A DNA stretch of 64,000 bases from Candidatus Rhodobacter oscarellae (GTDB taxonomy: Bacteria; Pseudomonadota; Alphaproteobacteria; Rhodobacterales; Rhodobacteraceae). This document shows, piece after piece, positions 19,063 to 28,015 of this stretch. The notes under the pieces are model-generated. The model was not told the DNA's origin, did no database searches, and worked only from the letters and a program-made list of their open reading frames with translations. The translations under genes and the position numbers were made by a program. Numbering within the stretch: position 1 is the first letter of the stretch; each line of letters starts with the position of its first letter. The stretch is taken from the NCBI RefSeq assembly GCF_001078595.1, contig NZ_LFTY01000002.1:3234862-3298861 (forward strand), read 5' to 3'.

Positions 19063-20357
19063 CAGGGCACATGGATCGCATTGGGCAGAAGCTCCGTTTC
19101 AAGGTACTCTTTCGCCTCGGCATGGGTCACCCAGTCGGGCGGCGGAAAGTCGGCGGCCATGTCCCAGTCGTCGCCGGTGGCGGCCATATGCGCCGTGATC
19201 TGCGCGTCGAAATCATCCATCAGGGCAGCGTGGCCCGGGTCATCCACCAGGTTCACCTGCTCGTCCGGATCGGCGCGCTCATCGAACAGCAGCGCGCGGT
19301 GATCCTTGCGCCGCATATAGAGCCAGTCCTTGGTGCGGATGCCGCGCTCGGCAAAGGGCGCGAACTCGCTCGGGTTGCCGCCGGTTTGGGTGAAGACCTG
19401 GTACCAGATCGCGTCGCGATGGGCGTGGTTTTTGATGCCGCAGAACGACCCGTGCTGGCCGCACATATCGCCGTGATCACTGAGGAAAATCACCATCGTG
19501 TCCTGCGTGATCCCCAGCGCGTCCAACTGGTTGAGTATCCGCCCCAGGTTCCAGTCGATATTGTGGATCATGCCGTAATATTCGGCGATGAACTCGCGAA
19601 TCTCGGCCTCTGTCTCGACCTCGCCCTTGGGCTTGGTCTCATGCGCGGCGTGGCTTTTATGGCCAGAGCGCGGATCGCCGCCGCAGAGCATCTCGTTGCG
19701 GTGGGTCTGCAACTGCGCCTGAAGCTCTGGATCGGGCACGCCGGGGGGCAGAGGCACCTCTTCCGGCTTATAAATGCGCCGCAGGTAATCCGGCATGTCC
19801 ATGGGGAAATGCGGCGGGCCATAGCTGAGATAACCAAAGAACGGCGCGTCCTTCTTCGCCGCGCCGTCGATGAACTCCATGAACTGGTCGGTCTGGTAAT
19901 CCGGCTCGTAGCGCGCCGAGTGATAGGCCTGCCCCGCATCGTCGTAGTATATCGACGATTGGTAATCGTGGCCCCGGTTGAAGCCTATGAGGTGCTCGAA
20001 CCCGAACCGTCGGTCCGGGGGCACGAACCCCGGCTTTGGCCCGCCCTCCAGATGCCATTTCCCAACGTAACCGGTCTGATAGCCCGCATCCCGCAGATAC
20101 TCCGCCAGGAACCCCTGGCCGCCGCGCAGCGGAAAGTGGTTCTGGATCATCCCGTGGTTCTGCGCATACTTGCCCGTCATCACCGAGGCCCGGAACGGGC
20201 AGCAGATCGGATAGCTGGTATAGGCCTCCTCGAAATGCACGCCCTCGGCGCTCAGCCGGTCGATATTGGCGGTGCGGATCACCGGGTTGCCCGCGCAGCC
20301 CATCGCGTCATAGCGCATCTGGTCGGCATAGATGATCAGGATGTTGGGTTGGGTCAT
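19062..20357 (-). CDS. Sulfatase (type I, formylglycine-dependent)
   Basis: 431 residues of the alkaline-phosphatase superfamily. The N-terminus PNILIIYADQMRYDAMGCAGN supplies metal-binding Asp, and ICCPFRASVMTGKYAQNHGM holds the C-x-P-x-R motif whose first Cys (about residue 52) would become formylglycine. IFLSDHGDMCGQHGSFCGIKNH gives the second metal site. No signal peptide, so the enzyme is probably cytoplasmic and acts on a substrate brought in by the adjacent TTT transporter. ATG 20357 is chosen; it overlaps the tctA stop by 4 bp. It may also be a phosphonate or sulfamate hydrolase. Confidence 0.88.
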   Translation of the reverse strand: MTQPNILIIYADQMRYDAMGCAGNPVIRTANIDRLSAEGVHFEEAYTSYPICCPFRASVMTGKYAQNHGMIQNHFPLRGGQGFLAEYLRDAGYQTGYVGKWHLEGGPKPGFVPPDRRFGFEHLIGFNRGHDYQSSIYYDDAGQAYHSARYEPDYQTDQFMEFIDGAAKKDAPFFGYLSYGPPHFPMDMPDYLRRIYKPEEVPLPPGVPDPELQAQLQTHRNEMLCGGDPRSGHKSHAAHETKPKGEVETEAEIREFIAEYYGMIHNIDWNLGRILNQLDALGITQDTMVIFLSDHGDMCGQHGSFCGIKNHAHRDAIWYQVFTQTGGNPSEFAPFAERGIRTKDWLYMRRKDHRALLFDERADPDEQVNLVDDPGHAALMDDFDAQITAHMAATGDDWDMAADFPPPDWVTHAEAKEYLETELLPNAIHVP

Positions 20358-21617
20358 CCGCGCAGCCTCTTGGTGATGGGCCCCCACAGGATCGTCAGCG
20401 CGAGTGCTGCATAGATCGTGAGCCCAATGGGCGTTTTAAAGAACTCGCTCACCGAGCCGTCCGCGATGGTCAGCGACTGGCGCAGCGCGTTCTCTAGGAT
20501 CGGGCCAAGCACGAAGCCGATGGAGAGCGGCGCGATGGAATAGCCCAGCTTGCGCTACATAGCCTAGGATGCCCGCGCCCAGCAGGACGCCCACGTTGAA
20601 GAAGGAATTCGAGACGGAATAAATCCCCACAAAGCTCAGCAGCAGCACCGTGGGCACGATCACCGCGGTCGGCACGCGGATCAGCTGCGCCGCAAATCGG
20701 ATCGCGATCAGGCCGATGAACATCATTAGGATGTTGATGATGAAGAGCCCGATGAAGATCGCGTACATCAGGTCCGGCTCTTCGCTGAAGAGCTTTGGCC
20801 TCGGCGTCAGCCCCTGGATCAGCAACGCGCCCGGCAGCACGGCGGCGGCGGGCGATCCGGGCATGCCCAGCGTCAGCGTTGGCACCAGCGCGCCGCCCAC
20901 GGTAGCGTTGTTGGCGGTCTCGGGTGCCACGATGCCCTCTGGGATGCCGGTGCCGTATTTTTCCGGCTCTTTCGACCGCCGCTTGGCCTCGGAATAAGCA
21001 AAGAACGCGCCCACCGCCGCGCCCTCGCCCGGGATGATGCCGATCACTGTCCCGTTCAGCTCGTCCAGGCCACAGGTCGTCAGAAAGATCCCCAGCGCAC
21101 CCACCAGCAGCCCCTTGGCCAGGCTCTGTCCCGCGACGCGCACCACCACGATCAGGCCGAAGACGCTGATGGCGAGGTATTCGCGCGGCCCGAATTTGAC
21201 CGCCAAATCCGCCAGCAGGGGCGCGATCAACGCCAGGCAGACCGCGCTAAACAACCCGCCGATGATGGAGCCGGTGAGCGAGAAACCCAACGCCTCGCCG
21301 CCCCGGCCCGCCTTGAACATCTTGTGCCCGTCCTGCACCGTGGCGATCGCCGCGCCCGTGCCGGGGATGTCCACCGCGATGGCAGAGATTGACCCGCCGT
21401 AGATCGCCGCCGAATAGCTCCCCAAGAGCAGCACCATCGACGGCACGGTGTCCATGTAGAAGGTGAAGGGCAGCGCCAGCGCGATGGCAATCGGCGGCCC
21501 AAGCCCGGTTAGGATGCCAATCACCAGCCCTAGGACGATGCCCAGCACCAGCAGAGCCATGGTCAGCCGGTCGGCCAGAAGGCCCAGGGCGGATATCAGG
21601 GCGGCTGCGTCAAACAT
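20354..21617 (-). pseudogene. tctA: Tripartite tricarboxylate transporter, large membrane subunit TctA (frameshifted)
   Basis: Large TctA permease with about 12 membrane segments. Conserved parts include GILTGLGPPIAIALALPFTF, GGSISAIAVDIPGTGAAIATVQDG and TLGMPGSPAAAVLPGALLIQG. The frame breaks near 20562-20566 after LLGAGILGYV: the expected RKLGYSIAPLSIGFVLGPIL continues in another frame to a stop at 20354-20356 that overlaps the sulfatase start. A net loss of two bases (or gain of one) explains it. About 70 C-terminal residues are lost, including the last membrane segments. Confidence 0.82.
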
Positions 21618-21619
21618 CG

Positions 21620-22081
21620 CTACACCAGTTGAATCCCAAGGCCATAGGTGAAGATCGCGGTGATCGCCGCCGTCAGCGCCAGCACCACCACGTAGATCAG
21701 CGGCGACCGCACACCCATCGCCAACAGGCTCAGCGGGCCCAGCAGGACCGCCATCGGGACAAAGCTAAAATTACGCCAAATCACATAGCAGGCCACAGAG
21801 ACGCCCAGCATTAGGAGGCTCTGGCGCGCCTCTGTGCCGCTTTCAAACACGGTCTCGTCGGCGTCTCCGCCCGCCGCGCCCCGGGTCAGATACAAGAACC
21901 CAACGACCAGCGCGCAGGCGCCGGTGATGCCAAGGGTCAGCTGCGGGAAGAACTTTGACGGCAGACCAGAGCCCGCCAGCAGGCCAGAGGTCACGAACCC
22001 CTCCGCCACCCAAGCGAAATACCCGGCCGCGCCAAGGATGGCGACGACAAAGACAAGATTGGCGGTTTGTTGGCTTAACAT
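21620..22081 (-). CDS. tctB: Tripartite tricarboxylate transporter, small membrane subunit TctB
   Basis: 153 residues with four predicted membrane segments, for example LVFVVAILGAAGYFAWVAEGF and SLLMLGVSVACYVIW. Length, topology and place between tctC and tctA fit TctB, a family with little sequence conservation. It appears intact, 2 bp upstream of tctA. Confidence 0.85.
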   Translation of the reverse strand: MLSQQTANLVFVVAILGAAGYFAWVAEGFVTSGLLAGSGLPSKFFPQLTLGITGACALVVGFLYLTRGAAGGDADETVFESGTEARQSLLMLGVSVACYVIWRNFSFVPMAVLLGPLSLLAMGVRSPLIYVVVLALTAAITAIFTYGLGIQLV

Positions 22082-22145
22082 GAGTTTCCCCAGTTAATGA
22101 CTCGCCGCGCGGATTTGGCCTGCACGGCGCCGTGTTTCGGCGGGC

Positions 22146-23116
22146 CTACTTGTGCAGCAGGCCCAGGCCGTCCAGCAACGGTGAGTAAAGATCGATGCCC
22201 GACTGGATCAGCCCGGTCGTCTCATCAACGCCATGGGTCCAGTCATAGCTGACCGCCTTGGGGACCTTGGCGACGAACGCGTCCTCGCCCATTGAGGCGG
22301 ACGCCTCAAGCAGCTTGTCCACGATCTCTTGCGGGGTGCCCGCCTTGACCGCCAGACCGCCAGACCGCCATGCACCCAGGTGCCAGCCGCCTTGCCGGGG
22401 AAGGCCTCACCCACGGTGCGCACACCGGGCAAGTCTTTCTCGTAGTAAGGCTTGCGGGTGTTGTCCAAGATGATCAGCGGGCGGATCTCGTCGCCATAGG
22501 CGTGGACCGAGGCGACCTGGCCCACGGCGACATCCACCTGACCGCCGATTAGGCCAGCCAGGGTGGCGGGTACGGTCTTCAGCGCGACGGTTTTGAACTC
22601 TAGCCCAAACTCAGAGGCCATCTGCACGGCGCTCAGGTTCGGTGGCGCGCCAAAATTGTTCACGCCCATGGTCAGCTTGTTCGCCTGCGCGCCCTCGATG
22701 AAATCCTCAAAAGTCTAGGGGCTGTCGGCCCGCACATAGAGCGCATTGGACGCGGAAATCCCGGCGTAAAGCGGGATGAAGTCCTCAAGCGGGGTGTAAG
22801 GCGTCTCGCGGGTCAGCGGAACGACCATAAAGCTGGGCGGCGACCAGTTGAACACGGTGTAACCGTCGGCGGGGGTCTCGAGCACGCTCATCGTGGCGGG
22901 CATATGCGCGCCGCCGGGCTTGTTGACGACGTTGACGGGCACGCCAAGCGCCTCGCTGAGCACCTCGGCATTCATGCGCGCGACGACGTCGGCATTTCCG
23001 CCCGCGCCGAAGGACACAACGTAGGTGATCGGTTTTTCGGACCACTCGGCCAGCGCAGCGCCGGCGCTCAGGCCAAGCGCTGCAACACCTGCGGCGGCCA
23101 GTTTGATAAAGTTCAT
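22146..23116 (-). pseudogene. tctC: Tripartite tricarboxylate transporter substrate-binding protein TctC/Bug (two lesions)
   Basis: Signal peptide MNFIKLAAAGVAALGLSAGAALA, then the Bug-family start EKPITYVVSFGAGGNADVVAR and VVNKPGG. Codon 134 is an amber stop (22715-22717, after YVRADSP), and the same frame continues with TFEDFIEGAQANKLTMGVNN. A second lesion is a third copy of an 8-bp unit (GACCGCCA, 22347-22370) that shifts the frame at GGLAV; removing one copy restores KAGTPQEIVDKLLEA to the end and gives exactly 321 codons. Two independent lesions make a true pseudogene likely. The transporter would be without a receptor. Confidence 0.88.
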
Positions 23117-23167
23117 TTCGAAGTCCTCCCTACTTCAAACCATGCCTTGCCGCCATTTAATGATCTA

Positions 23168-23180
23168 GATGTACGTACCC
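23168..23180. promoter_or_regulatory. Possible GntR operator upstream of tctC
   Basis: GATGTACGTACCC contains the palindrome GTACGTAC and, on the minus strand, GGTAC, shared with the site at 23957-23974 on the other side of the gntR gene. It lies about 55 bp upstream of the tctC start. Candidate only. Confidence 0.3.
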
Positions 23181-23215
23181 TTCTGTAAGCCCGCCTTTGA
23201 GTCAACCCTGTTCGC

Positions 23216-23932
23216 TCAGGCCTCCTCGGTCAAAAACTCCATCTCAAGCTCCAGAAGGTCCCCTGGATAGGACAGAACCGCCGAATAGATCAGCGCGCCA
23301 TCGGCATCCAAAAACTCGCGCAGCACCCGGAACACGGCCGAGTTCACCTTGACCCCCAACGCCTGCGCCATCACAAAATCGGCGTAAGATATCGTCACCT
23401 TTTGCCGAGCCTTGTGCACCGTGACGCCCAAATCCTTGAGCACCGACACGACGATTTCCTGGGCAAAGCGCTCTGGCGCGCGATCGAACACCTGGTCATC
23501 CAGCTTGATCTCCACCTGGCAGAAGGGCTTGCCGGATCGGGCGTGAATTCGGCGCATTGACCTGAAATAACGTCCGTTTGCGTCCTTCTCGATGATCGCA
23601 TCGCCCTGGCGCACCGATACTTCAAGCTGGTCCACCATGGTGTAAATCTGGCTGATATCCGCCTTCATCTGCAATGTGTGGCGCGCGGGTCGTTTGACTT
23701 GCTTGACGAAGGTGCCCTTGCCGGAATGCTTCTCTATCAGGCCCTCGTCCTCAAGTGTGTTCATCGCCTGCACCACGGTCATGCGCGCCACGCCAAGCTG
23801 GTCCGTCAACTCGCGCAGGGCGGGCAGCTTGGCCCCGGCGGGCAGCTCGCCCGACATGATCTGATGGCGCAAAACCTCGGCCACCTCTGCATGCAGGGGG
23901 ACCGCCGCGCGCTTCATCGCCTGAAGTTTCAT
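23216..23932 (-). CDS. GntR-family transcriptional regulator (HutC/UTRA subfamily)
   Basis: 238 residues. The N-terminal winged helix is AKLPALRELTDQLGVARMTVVQAMNTLEDEGLIEKHSGKGTFV, and the remaining part matches a UTRA ligand-binding domain (YTMVDQLEVSVRQGDAI ... ALIYSAVLSYPGDLLELEMEF). The frame is open upstream to 24217, but ATG 23932 gives the usual N-terminus MKLQAMKRAAVPLHAEV and has GGAGGGG upstream. The gene sits between the two divergent operons and probably controls both. It is intact although many of its presumed targets are not. Confidence 0.9.
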   Translation of the reverse strand: MKLQAMKRAAVPLHAEVAEVLRHQIMSGELPAGAKLPALRELTDQLGVARMTVVQAMNTLEDEGLIEKHSGKGTFVKQVKRPARHTLQMKADISQIYTMVDQLEVSVRQGDAIIEKDANGRYFRSMRRIHARSGKPFCQVEIKLDDQVFDRAPERFAQEIVVSVLKDLGVTVHKARQKVTISYADFVMAQALGVKVNSAVFRVLREFLDADGALIYSAVLSYPGDLLELEMEFLTEEA

Positions 23933-23956
23933 GTTGACAAGATCCCCTCCATCATA

Positions 23957-23974
23957 GGTACAAAGATCCATACC
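23957..23974. promoter_or_regulatory. Possible GntR operator in the divergent promoter region
   Basis: Dyad GGTA-N10-TACC (GGTACAAAGATCCATACC) between the gntR start and the first gene of the right-hand operon. The GGTAC half-site also occurs upstream of tctC (23168-23180). Placement fits autoregulation plus control of the + operon. Confidence 0.3.
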
Positions 23975-23998
23975 TTTCAAGTATAGCACGGCGTGATC

Positions 23999-24496
23999 AT
24001 GAAAGCGAAACACAATCTGTCCTAGCTGGAGGAAATCGCAACGCGGCTGCGCCTTCATGTGGTGGATATGGTCGCGCCGTCGGGCCAGGGCTATGTGCAG
24101 CAAGGGCTTGGCGCGGCTGACATTTTCACCTCGCTCTACTTTGCCGAGGCCACGATGCTGGCGGGCGCCAAGGGGCTCGATAACCTGGTGTTCATCGTCG
24201 ACTACAACTTTGTGCAATCCGAAGGCCCGATGGATCTGGTGATGTCGCTAGAGCCGCAGTTGGACAAAATTGCCAGTTTTGGCTTTGCCTGCCAAGAGGT
24301 GGACGGCAACGACATTGGCGCGCTGCTGGCCGCGTTCGACACGGCGCGCGCGACCAAGGGCAAGCCCAGCTTTATCAAGGCCAGCACGCTGATGGGCAAG
24401 GGCGTCGCCTCGCTGGAAGGCTTGATGTTCCACCAGCTGCGCTTTCCCGCCGAGGTCGCTGAAAGCGCCCGCGCAGAGCTGGAGGCCCAGCTATGA
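23999..24496 (+). pseudogene. Transketolase-like N-terminal subunit, second copy (nonsense codon and internal deletion)
   Basis: Starts at ATG 23999 as MKAKHNLS and meets TAG at 24023-24025 (codon 9), then continues in frame LEEIATRLRLHVVDMVAPSG to GLGAADIFTSLYFAE. There the sequence jumps directly to LAGAKGLDNLVFIVDYN, skipping about 85 residues present in family members, including the glycine-rich region and the TPP-binding GDG motif. Only 165 codons remain against 281 in the left-hand paralogue. Without the GDG motif it could not bind TPP even if translation restarted at 24059. Confidence 0.85.
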
Positions 24497-25473
24497 GCAC
24501 ACTGACGCAACTTGAGGCCGCGGACTTTATCAACCGCTCGTTCAAGCTCCTGCCGATCGCCTATGGCGACGCGCTGGTCGAGGCCGCGCAAGCCGATCCG
24601 CGCATCGTGGCGCTCTGCGCCGATCTGGTGCCGCCGACCGAGACGGACCGCTTCCGCGACGAGCTGCCCGACCGCTTCCACAATGTCGGCATCGCAGAGG
24701 CGAACATGATCGGCATGGCGGGCGGCATGGCCCGCTCCGGCGAGATCCCGTTCAGCCACAGCTTCTGCGCCTTCATTACCAAGCGGGTGCTGGACCAGAT
24801 CACCATGCAGGCCGCCTATCCGAACTTGCCGGTGAAGATCGTGGGTTTTTTGCCCGGCGTGGCCACCCTGCTGGGCGTGTCGCGTCAGGCGATCGAGGAC
24901 GTGGCCATAATGCGCGCGGTGCCCAACATGGCGATCTTCGAGCCCTCGGGCCCGGAATACCACGCCGCGATGGTCAAGCTGGCGCTGGATTGGGACGGGC
25001 CGGCCTATCTGCGCATGAAGCGGCCAGAGACCACCCCGCCGGACTTCACGCCGCAAACGCTGGAGGTCGGCAAAGGCGTGATCCGCCGCGAGGGGGGCGA
25101 CATAACGATCATCTCGGCGGGGCTTTGAGTCCCGGAATCCCTGCAAGCCGCCGACGCTTTGGCGGCTGAAGGCATCGAGGCGCGCGTGGTCGACATGACC
25201 TCGCTCAAACCCATCGACGCGGGGCTGATCCTTGAGAGCGCCGCCAAGACCGGCGCCATCGTGACGGCGGAAAACCACAGCATCATCGGCGGGCTCGGCT
25301 CTGCCGTGGCAGAGGTGCTGATGGACGAAGGCATCGGCCTGCCGTTCAAGCGCGTGGGCATTCAGGACCGCTTCTGCGAGGGCGGCACCACGCCTTACCT
25401 GATGCACAAATTTGGCCTTGATGCCCCGGCAATCGCCGATGCGGCGCGGGGCGTGATTGAGAAGAAAAAATGA
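24493..25473 (+). pseudogene. Transketolase-like C-terminal subunit, second copy (in-frame TGA)
   Basis: The combined frame of 326 codons encodes a full C-terminal transketolase half: FHNVGIAEANMIGMAGGMARSG (catalytic-Glu region), RAVPNMAIFEPSGPEYHAA and, after the break, TSLKPIDAGLILESAAKTG and IVTAENHSIIGGLGSAVAEVL. Codon 212 is TGA (25126-25128) after ISAGL, where VPESLQAADAL follows in frame. No selenocysteine context is apparent and the position is a surface loop in homologues. It overlaps the preceding pseudogene and the following ALDH gene by 4 bp each. Confidence 0.83.
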
Positions 25474-26879
25474 CCCATCGCTACGAATTCGGCGCGGGCG
25501 CAGACGCCTACAAGACGGTCAACCCCGCCAACCCGTCCGAGAAGATTGGCCGCTACGGCATCATGTCGCCGGACGAGCTGGGCGCGGTGATCGAACGCGC
25601 CCATGCGGCCCAGGCCGAATGGGCGCGGGTTCCCGGGCTGGAGCGCTCCGCTCGGCTGAACGCCTTCACCGACGCCGTCGAGGCGCGCGCTGACGCGTTG
25701 GCCACCGCCGGCACGTTGGAGCAAGGCAAGCTCTTCCGCGAATCCAAAGGCGAGACGATGAAATCCTGCGCCGAGGGCCGGTTCTCGGTGGGTGAGGCCG
25801 CGCGCATGGGCGCCATGGCCATCGCCTCGGGCCGCGCGGGGATCTCTAACCAGATCCTGCGCCGCCCGCGCGGGGTCATCTTTTGCATCAGCCCCTGGAA
25901 CTTCCCGATCTCGACGCCGATGCGCAAGATCTGCCCCGCCCTGGCCTTTGGCAACGCGGTGGTTATGAAGCCCTCGCAGTTCACGCCCGGCGCGAATTTC
26001 CTGCTGGCCGAGATCGCCAAGGAGTTCTTCCCCGCCAACCTGATCCAGGTGGCCATGGTGTCAGGCCGCGTCGCGTCCGAGGCCGTCTCAAAAGGCGACA
26101 TCCACGGGGTCAGCTTCACCGGCTCTGTACCCACGGGCAAGCTGGTCTATGCCGCCGCCGCGCAGAACCTGATCCCGGTGCAGCTGGAACTGGGCGGCAA
26201 GAACGGCGCGATCCTGAATGACAGCAATGACCTGGAGGGCGCGATCACCCAAATCCTGGGCGCGGCCTTCATGACCAGCGGCCAGCGCTGCACCGCCATC
26301 AGCCGGGTGATCGTGCAAAAGGACCTCGCCGCCCAGGCCAAAGAGATCCTGACCGCCAAGGCCGCCGCGATGAAGATGGGCCCCGGGCTAGACGAGACGA
26401 GCGACCTTGGCCCCTTGTGCAACCTGCCGCATTGGCGGGACGTCTGCGAGGTGACGGATAAGGCGATTGCCGAGGGCGCCCGCGCCCTGACCGGCGGCGC
26501 AGCCCCAGGCGGGCCAGAGGACGGCTATTTCTACAGCCCGACCATCCTGGACAACGTCCAGCACCACTCGATCGCAGGCCAGCAAGAAATCTTCGGGCCC
26601 GTCCTGTCGGTGCTGGAATATGAGACCTTCGATCAGGCCATAGAGATGCTGAACGGCACCGAATTCGGCCTGACCTCGTCGCTCTTTTCCAACCGCAACG
26701 AACTGGTGCAGCGCTTCCTACGCGAAAGCCAGAACGGCATGATCCATGTCAACCACGGCACCGTGCCGGACAACAATATGCCCTTTGGCGGGGTCAAAAA
26801 CTCCGGCGTCGGCGCCTATTCCGTCGGCCCCACCGCGGTGAACTTCTACACCTCGGAACACGCGGCCTATATCGCCTAA
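25470..26879 (+). CDS. Aldehyde dehydrogenase (NAD(P)+-dependent, succinate-semialdehyde type)
   Basis: 469 residues. Family motifs are FCISPWNFPISTPMRKICPAL, the cofactor/Glu motif LELGGKNG and the catalytic cysteine in TSGQRCTAISR; the C-terminal MPFGGVKNSGVGAYSVG is also conserved. It oxidises an aldehyde to a carboxylate in the cytoplasm. In this cluster the substrate could be a short semialdehyde made by the split transketolase or released by sugar-acid breakdown (inference). The gene is intact. Confidence 0.92.
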   Translation: MTHRYEFGAGADAYKTVNPANPSEKIGRYGIMSPDELGAVIERAHAAQAEWARVPGLERSARLNAFTDAVEARADALATAGTLEQGKLFRESKGETMKSCAEGRFSVGEAARMGAMAIASGRAGISNQILRRPRGVIFCISPWNFPISTPMRKICPALAFGNAVVMKPSQFTPGANFLLAEIAKEFFPANLIQVAMVSGRVASEAVSKGDIHGVSFTGSVPTGKLVYAAAAQNLIPVQLELGGKNGAILNDSNDLEGAITQILGAAFMTSGQRCTAISRVIVQKDLAAQAKEILTAKAAAMKMGPGLDETSDLGPLCNLPHWRDVCEVTDKAIAEGARALTGGAAPGGPEDGYFYSPTILDNVQHHSIAGQQEIFGPVLSVLEYETFDQAIEMLNGTEFGLTSSLFSNRNELVQRFLRESQNGMIHVNHGTVPDNNMPFGGVKNSGVGAYSVGPTAVNFYTSEHAAYIA

Positions 26880-26880
26880 C

Positions 26881-28014
26881 ATGAGCTTTCGCAGCACCAT
26901 AACCCTCGCCCAGATCGAGGTGTTCCCGATCCGGGCCACGGGCGGCGTCTCGCCCAAGATGGCGCTGGGGACGATGCCCACGCGCCCGGCGCTGCTGGTG
27001 CGGGTGACTGATGATCAGGGCTGCTTTGGCTGGGGTGAGGTCTGGGCGAACTTCCCGCCGCGCGCCAATATCCACAAGGCGCATATCATCGAGGATGTGG
27101 TCGCCGCGCATCTCACCGGCCTCAGCTTCACCGACCCGCGCGAGGTGCAGGAGGCCCTGCGCGCCAAGCTCTCGGTGTTCTTCCTGCATATCGGGCAGGC
27201 CCGGGTGTTCGAGCATATCTTGGCCGGGCTGGACACAGCGCTCTGGGATCTTGCACTGCGCGCCAGCGGTGAAAGTTTCGCGGCGTTCATGGGGCTGCCT
27301 TCGGCCTCTTCGAGATCTTATGCCACCTCGATCAATGCGAGCGACCTGGAGACGCTGATCCCGCGCCATTCCGGGCTTGGCCAGACCCATTTCAAGCTCA
27401 AGATCGGCTTCGCCGAGCATGGCAATGCCGAGATCGTGGAACGCGCCGCGCGGCTCTGCCCGCTGGGCGCGCGCATCATGGTGGACAGCAACCAGTCCTG
27501 GTCCTTGGACGAGGCGAAGGCCTCTTTGCACGCCATTGAGCCCTTCGATCCTTACTTTGCCGAGGAATGCCTGCGCGCGGATGCGCCTGCATCCGAATGG
27601 GAGGATCTGGCGCGGTCGACCGACATTGCGCTCGCGGGGGGCGAGAACATCTATGGCATCGCCGATTTCCTAACCATGACCCGCGCAGGCATGCGGGTCT
27701 TGCAGCCTGACGTTGCCAAATGGGGCGGCGTCTCTGGCGCGCTGGACCTGGCGGCGCAGGTGCCGGAGGACGTGATGATCTGGCCGCATTTCATGGGCTC
27801 CGCCGTGGGGCAGATCGCAGCGCTGTCGATCAGCGCCGCCGTGGGGCGCAACTCGGCCTGCGAGGTTGATGTAAACGAGAACGCCCTGCGCACGGAACTT
27901 TGCGGTGATGTCATCCGCATCGAGAGCGGCTGCGTCGCCCTGCCAGAGGCGCCCGGCTTGGTGGTCCCGCCCTCGCCCGACGCCCTGGACCGTTTCGCAG
28001 AGCCCCCGGCCTGA
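26881..28014 (+). CDS. Enolase-superfamily protein (mandelate racemase / muconate lactonizing type)
   Basis: 377 residues. The C-terminal barrel shows KLKIGF (K-x-K acid/base motif), and the three metal ligands appear in MVDSNQSW (Asp), FAEECLRAD (Glu) and LAGGENIYG (Glu). WPHFMGSAVG supplies a candidate second base (His). Members are acid-sugar dehydratases, racemases or cycloisomerases. With the adjacent dehydrogenases and the TTT transporter, an acid-sugar or dicarboxylate substrate is plausible. It starts one base after the ALDH stop and appears intact. Confidence 0.88.
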   Translation: MSFRSTITLAQIEVFPIRATGGVSPKMALGTMPTRPALLVRVTDDQGCFGWGEVWANFPPRANIHKAHIIEDVVAAHLTGLSFTDPREVQEALRAKLSVFFLHIGQARVFEHILAGLDTALWDLALRASGESFAAFMGLPSASSRSYATSINASDLETLIPRHSGLGQTHFKLKIGFAEHGNAEIVERAARLCPLGARIMVDSNQSWSLDEAKASLHAIEPFDPYFAEECLRADAPASEWEDLARSTDIALAGGENIYGIADFLTMTRAGMRVLQPDVAKWGGVSGALDLAAQVPEDVMIWPHFMGSAVGQIAALSISAAVGRNSACEVDVNENALRTELCGDVIRIESGCVALPEAPGLVVPPSPDALDRFAEPPA

Positions 28015-28015
28015 C

